From Isoetes taiwanensis (taxonomy: Eukaryota; Streptophyta; Lycopodiopsida; Isoetales; Isoetaceae), in contig JAJEKV010000545.1 in assembly GCA_021234155.1 (NCBI GenBank), forward strand, positions 64,001-128,000: DNA of 64,000 nt, in the 5' to 3' direction. Both the position numbers and the translations under genes were made by a program. The notes below the pieces were generated by a model that saw only the letters and a program-made list of their open reading frames with translations, did no database searches and was not told the DNA's origin. Position 1 is the first letter of the stretch; every line of letters starts with the position of its first letter. This document shows positions 63,600 through 64,000 of this stretch, one piece after another.

Positions 63600-64000
63600 T
63601 CTCTTCTCTCTTCTCGACTAGTGAGTCGAGAATTGAAAAGTATGCCTTCAAGTATGCAAAAGATCAGCCAGGCGTGGGCAAAGAGAATAGAGGGAGGCCC
63701 ATGTCTTAAAGGGGGCGTTATTACCTTCGCTGCGATGGTAGGATCGGGTCTTCGACCCGATATGGGCTGGCCCATAAAAAGCCTTGCAGTCTTAACGCTG
63801 CTCACCATTTGCTGATACATGACGGCGTTGTATACATGACCCATCTGCTAAGCAAAAGGGTCACCATCCGCTCACCATCTGGTTTTGGGTTGAACAAAAG
63901 GGTCATCTGCTGATACATGATCTGCTCCCCGGTGCCCAAGACACTGCAGCGTTATAGCTTTCAAATCCACACAAGCGGTTTTTTTCCAACTCGGAGGCCA
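63600..64000. other. repeat-like end of window, no gene seen
   Basis: Direct words such as GCTGATACATGA (two copies) and GGGTCA..CTGCT(G/A)A recur. It contains GGGTCTTCGACCCGA, a small hairpin. May be part of an LTR or another element continuing beyond the window. Confidence 0.35.

Overview
This is a stretch of plant nuclear genome, most likely from a fern or another early-diverging vascular plant. The reasons are a PLS-type pentatricopeptide (PPR) gene, a second decayed PPR copy, a spliced trichome-birefringence-like (TBL) acetyltransferase gene, GT-AG introns, plant-type LINE remnants and a very high transposon load. The fern assignment is an inference from PPR style and element content; no species-specific marker was recognised. 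Only two or three genes look intact: PPR at 251-1738, TBL at 21013-22523, and a small acidic spliced gene at 28544-28973. Almost everything else is mobile, repetitive or decayed.

Layout. 0.2-1.7 kb: PPR gene (-). 2.2-7.0 kb: two divergent, same-orientation copies of a two-cistron element. Its first protein carries the hallmarks of an HUH endonuclease (His-Leu-His, then Tyr-Cys-Met-Lys-Asp), so it looks like a Replitron-type or Rep-type element. Three structured, tRNA-T-arm-like 3' ends accompany the copies. 7.5-9.3 kb: LINE 3' debris, a short ~90 bp dispersed box and a tRNA-derived SINE. 10.2-12.8 kb: exons resembling release factor 3, a retroposon with a 16-bp target-site duplication, and a possible pectate-lyase tail. 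14.2-20.9 kb: GC-rich foldbacks, a PPR pseudogene, unidentified exons, a minisatellite next to a TATA box, and SINE tandem units. 21.0-22.5 kb: TBL gene. 23.5-27.4 kb: repeat-built insertion and an L1-type LINE.

27.446-40.882 kb is bounded by a perfect 30-bp inverted repeat, giving a possible 13.4 kb DNA element. Inside are gene-like units, several with an explicit TATA box, a decayed histone H3 copy, two tandem paralogues of an unknown protein, and five clear (plus one degenerate) ~65-bp hairpins built from GATCACACGACGC, mostly one per intergenic space. 42.3-46.4 kb: two tandem LINE copies and a Merlin-type transposase relic. 46.4-52.7 kb: more frameshifted gene-like units, separated by clusters of a different palindrome (GCGCCWGGCGC). 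53.2-62.7 kb: two convergent relics of a DUF7869-type protein with HTH(E/D)D motifs, a family of three short related ORFs, and a tandem DUF8039-like domain pair. A third palindrome family (CAGCTG-centred) lies at 62.8-63.0 kb, followed by a purine-only tract.

The most interesting signals are the tandem HUH-endonuclease elements with structured 3' ends, and the repeated architecture in which gene-like units are separated by short GC-rich palindromes whose sequence is specific to each neighbourhood. All comparisons were made by eye; family assignments rest on motif recognition and no database was searched.
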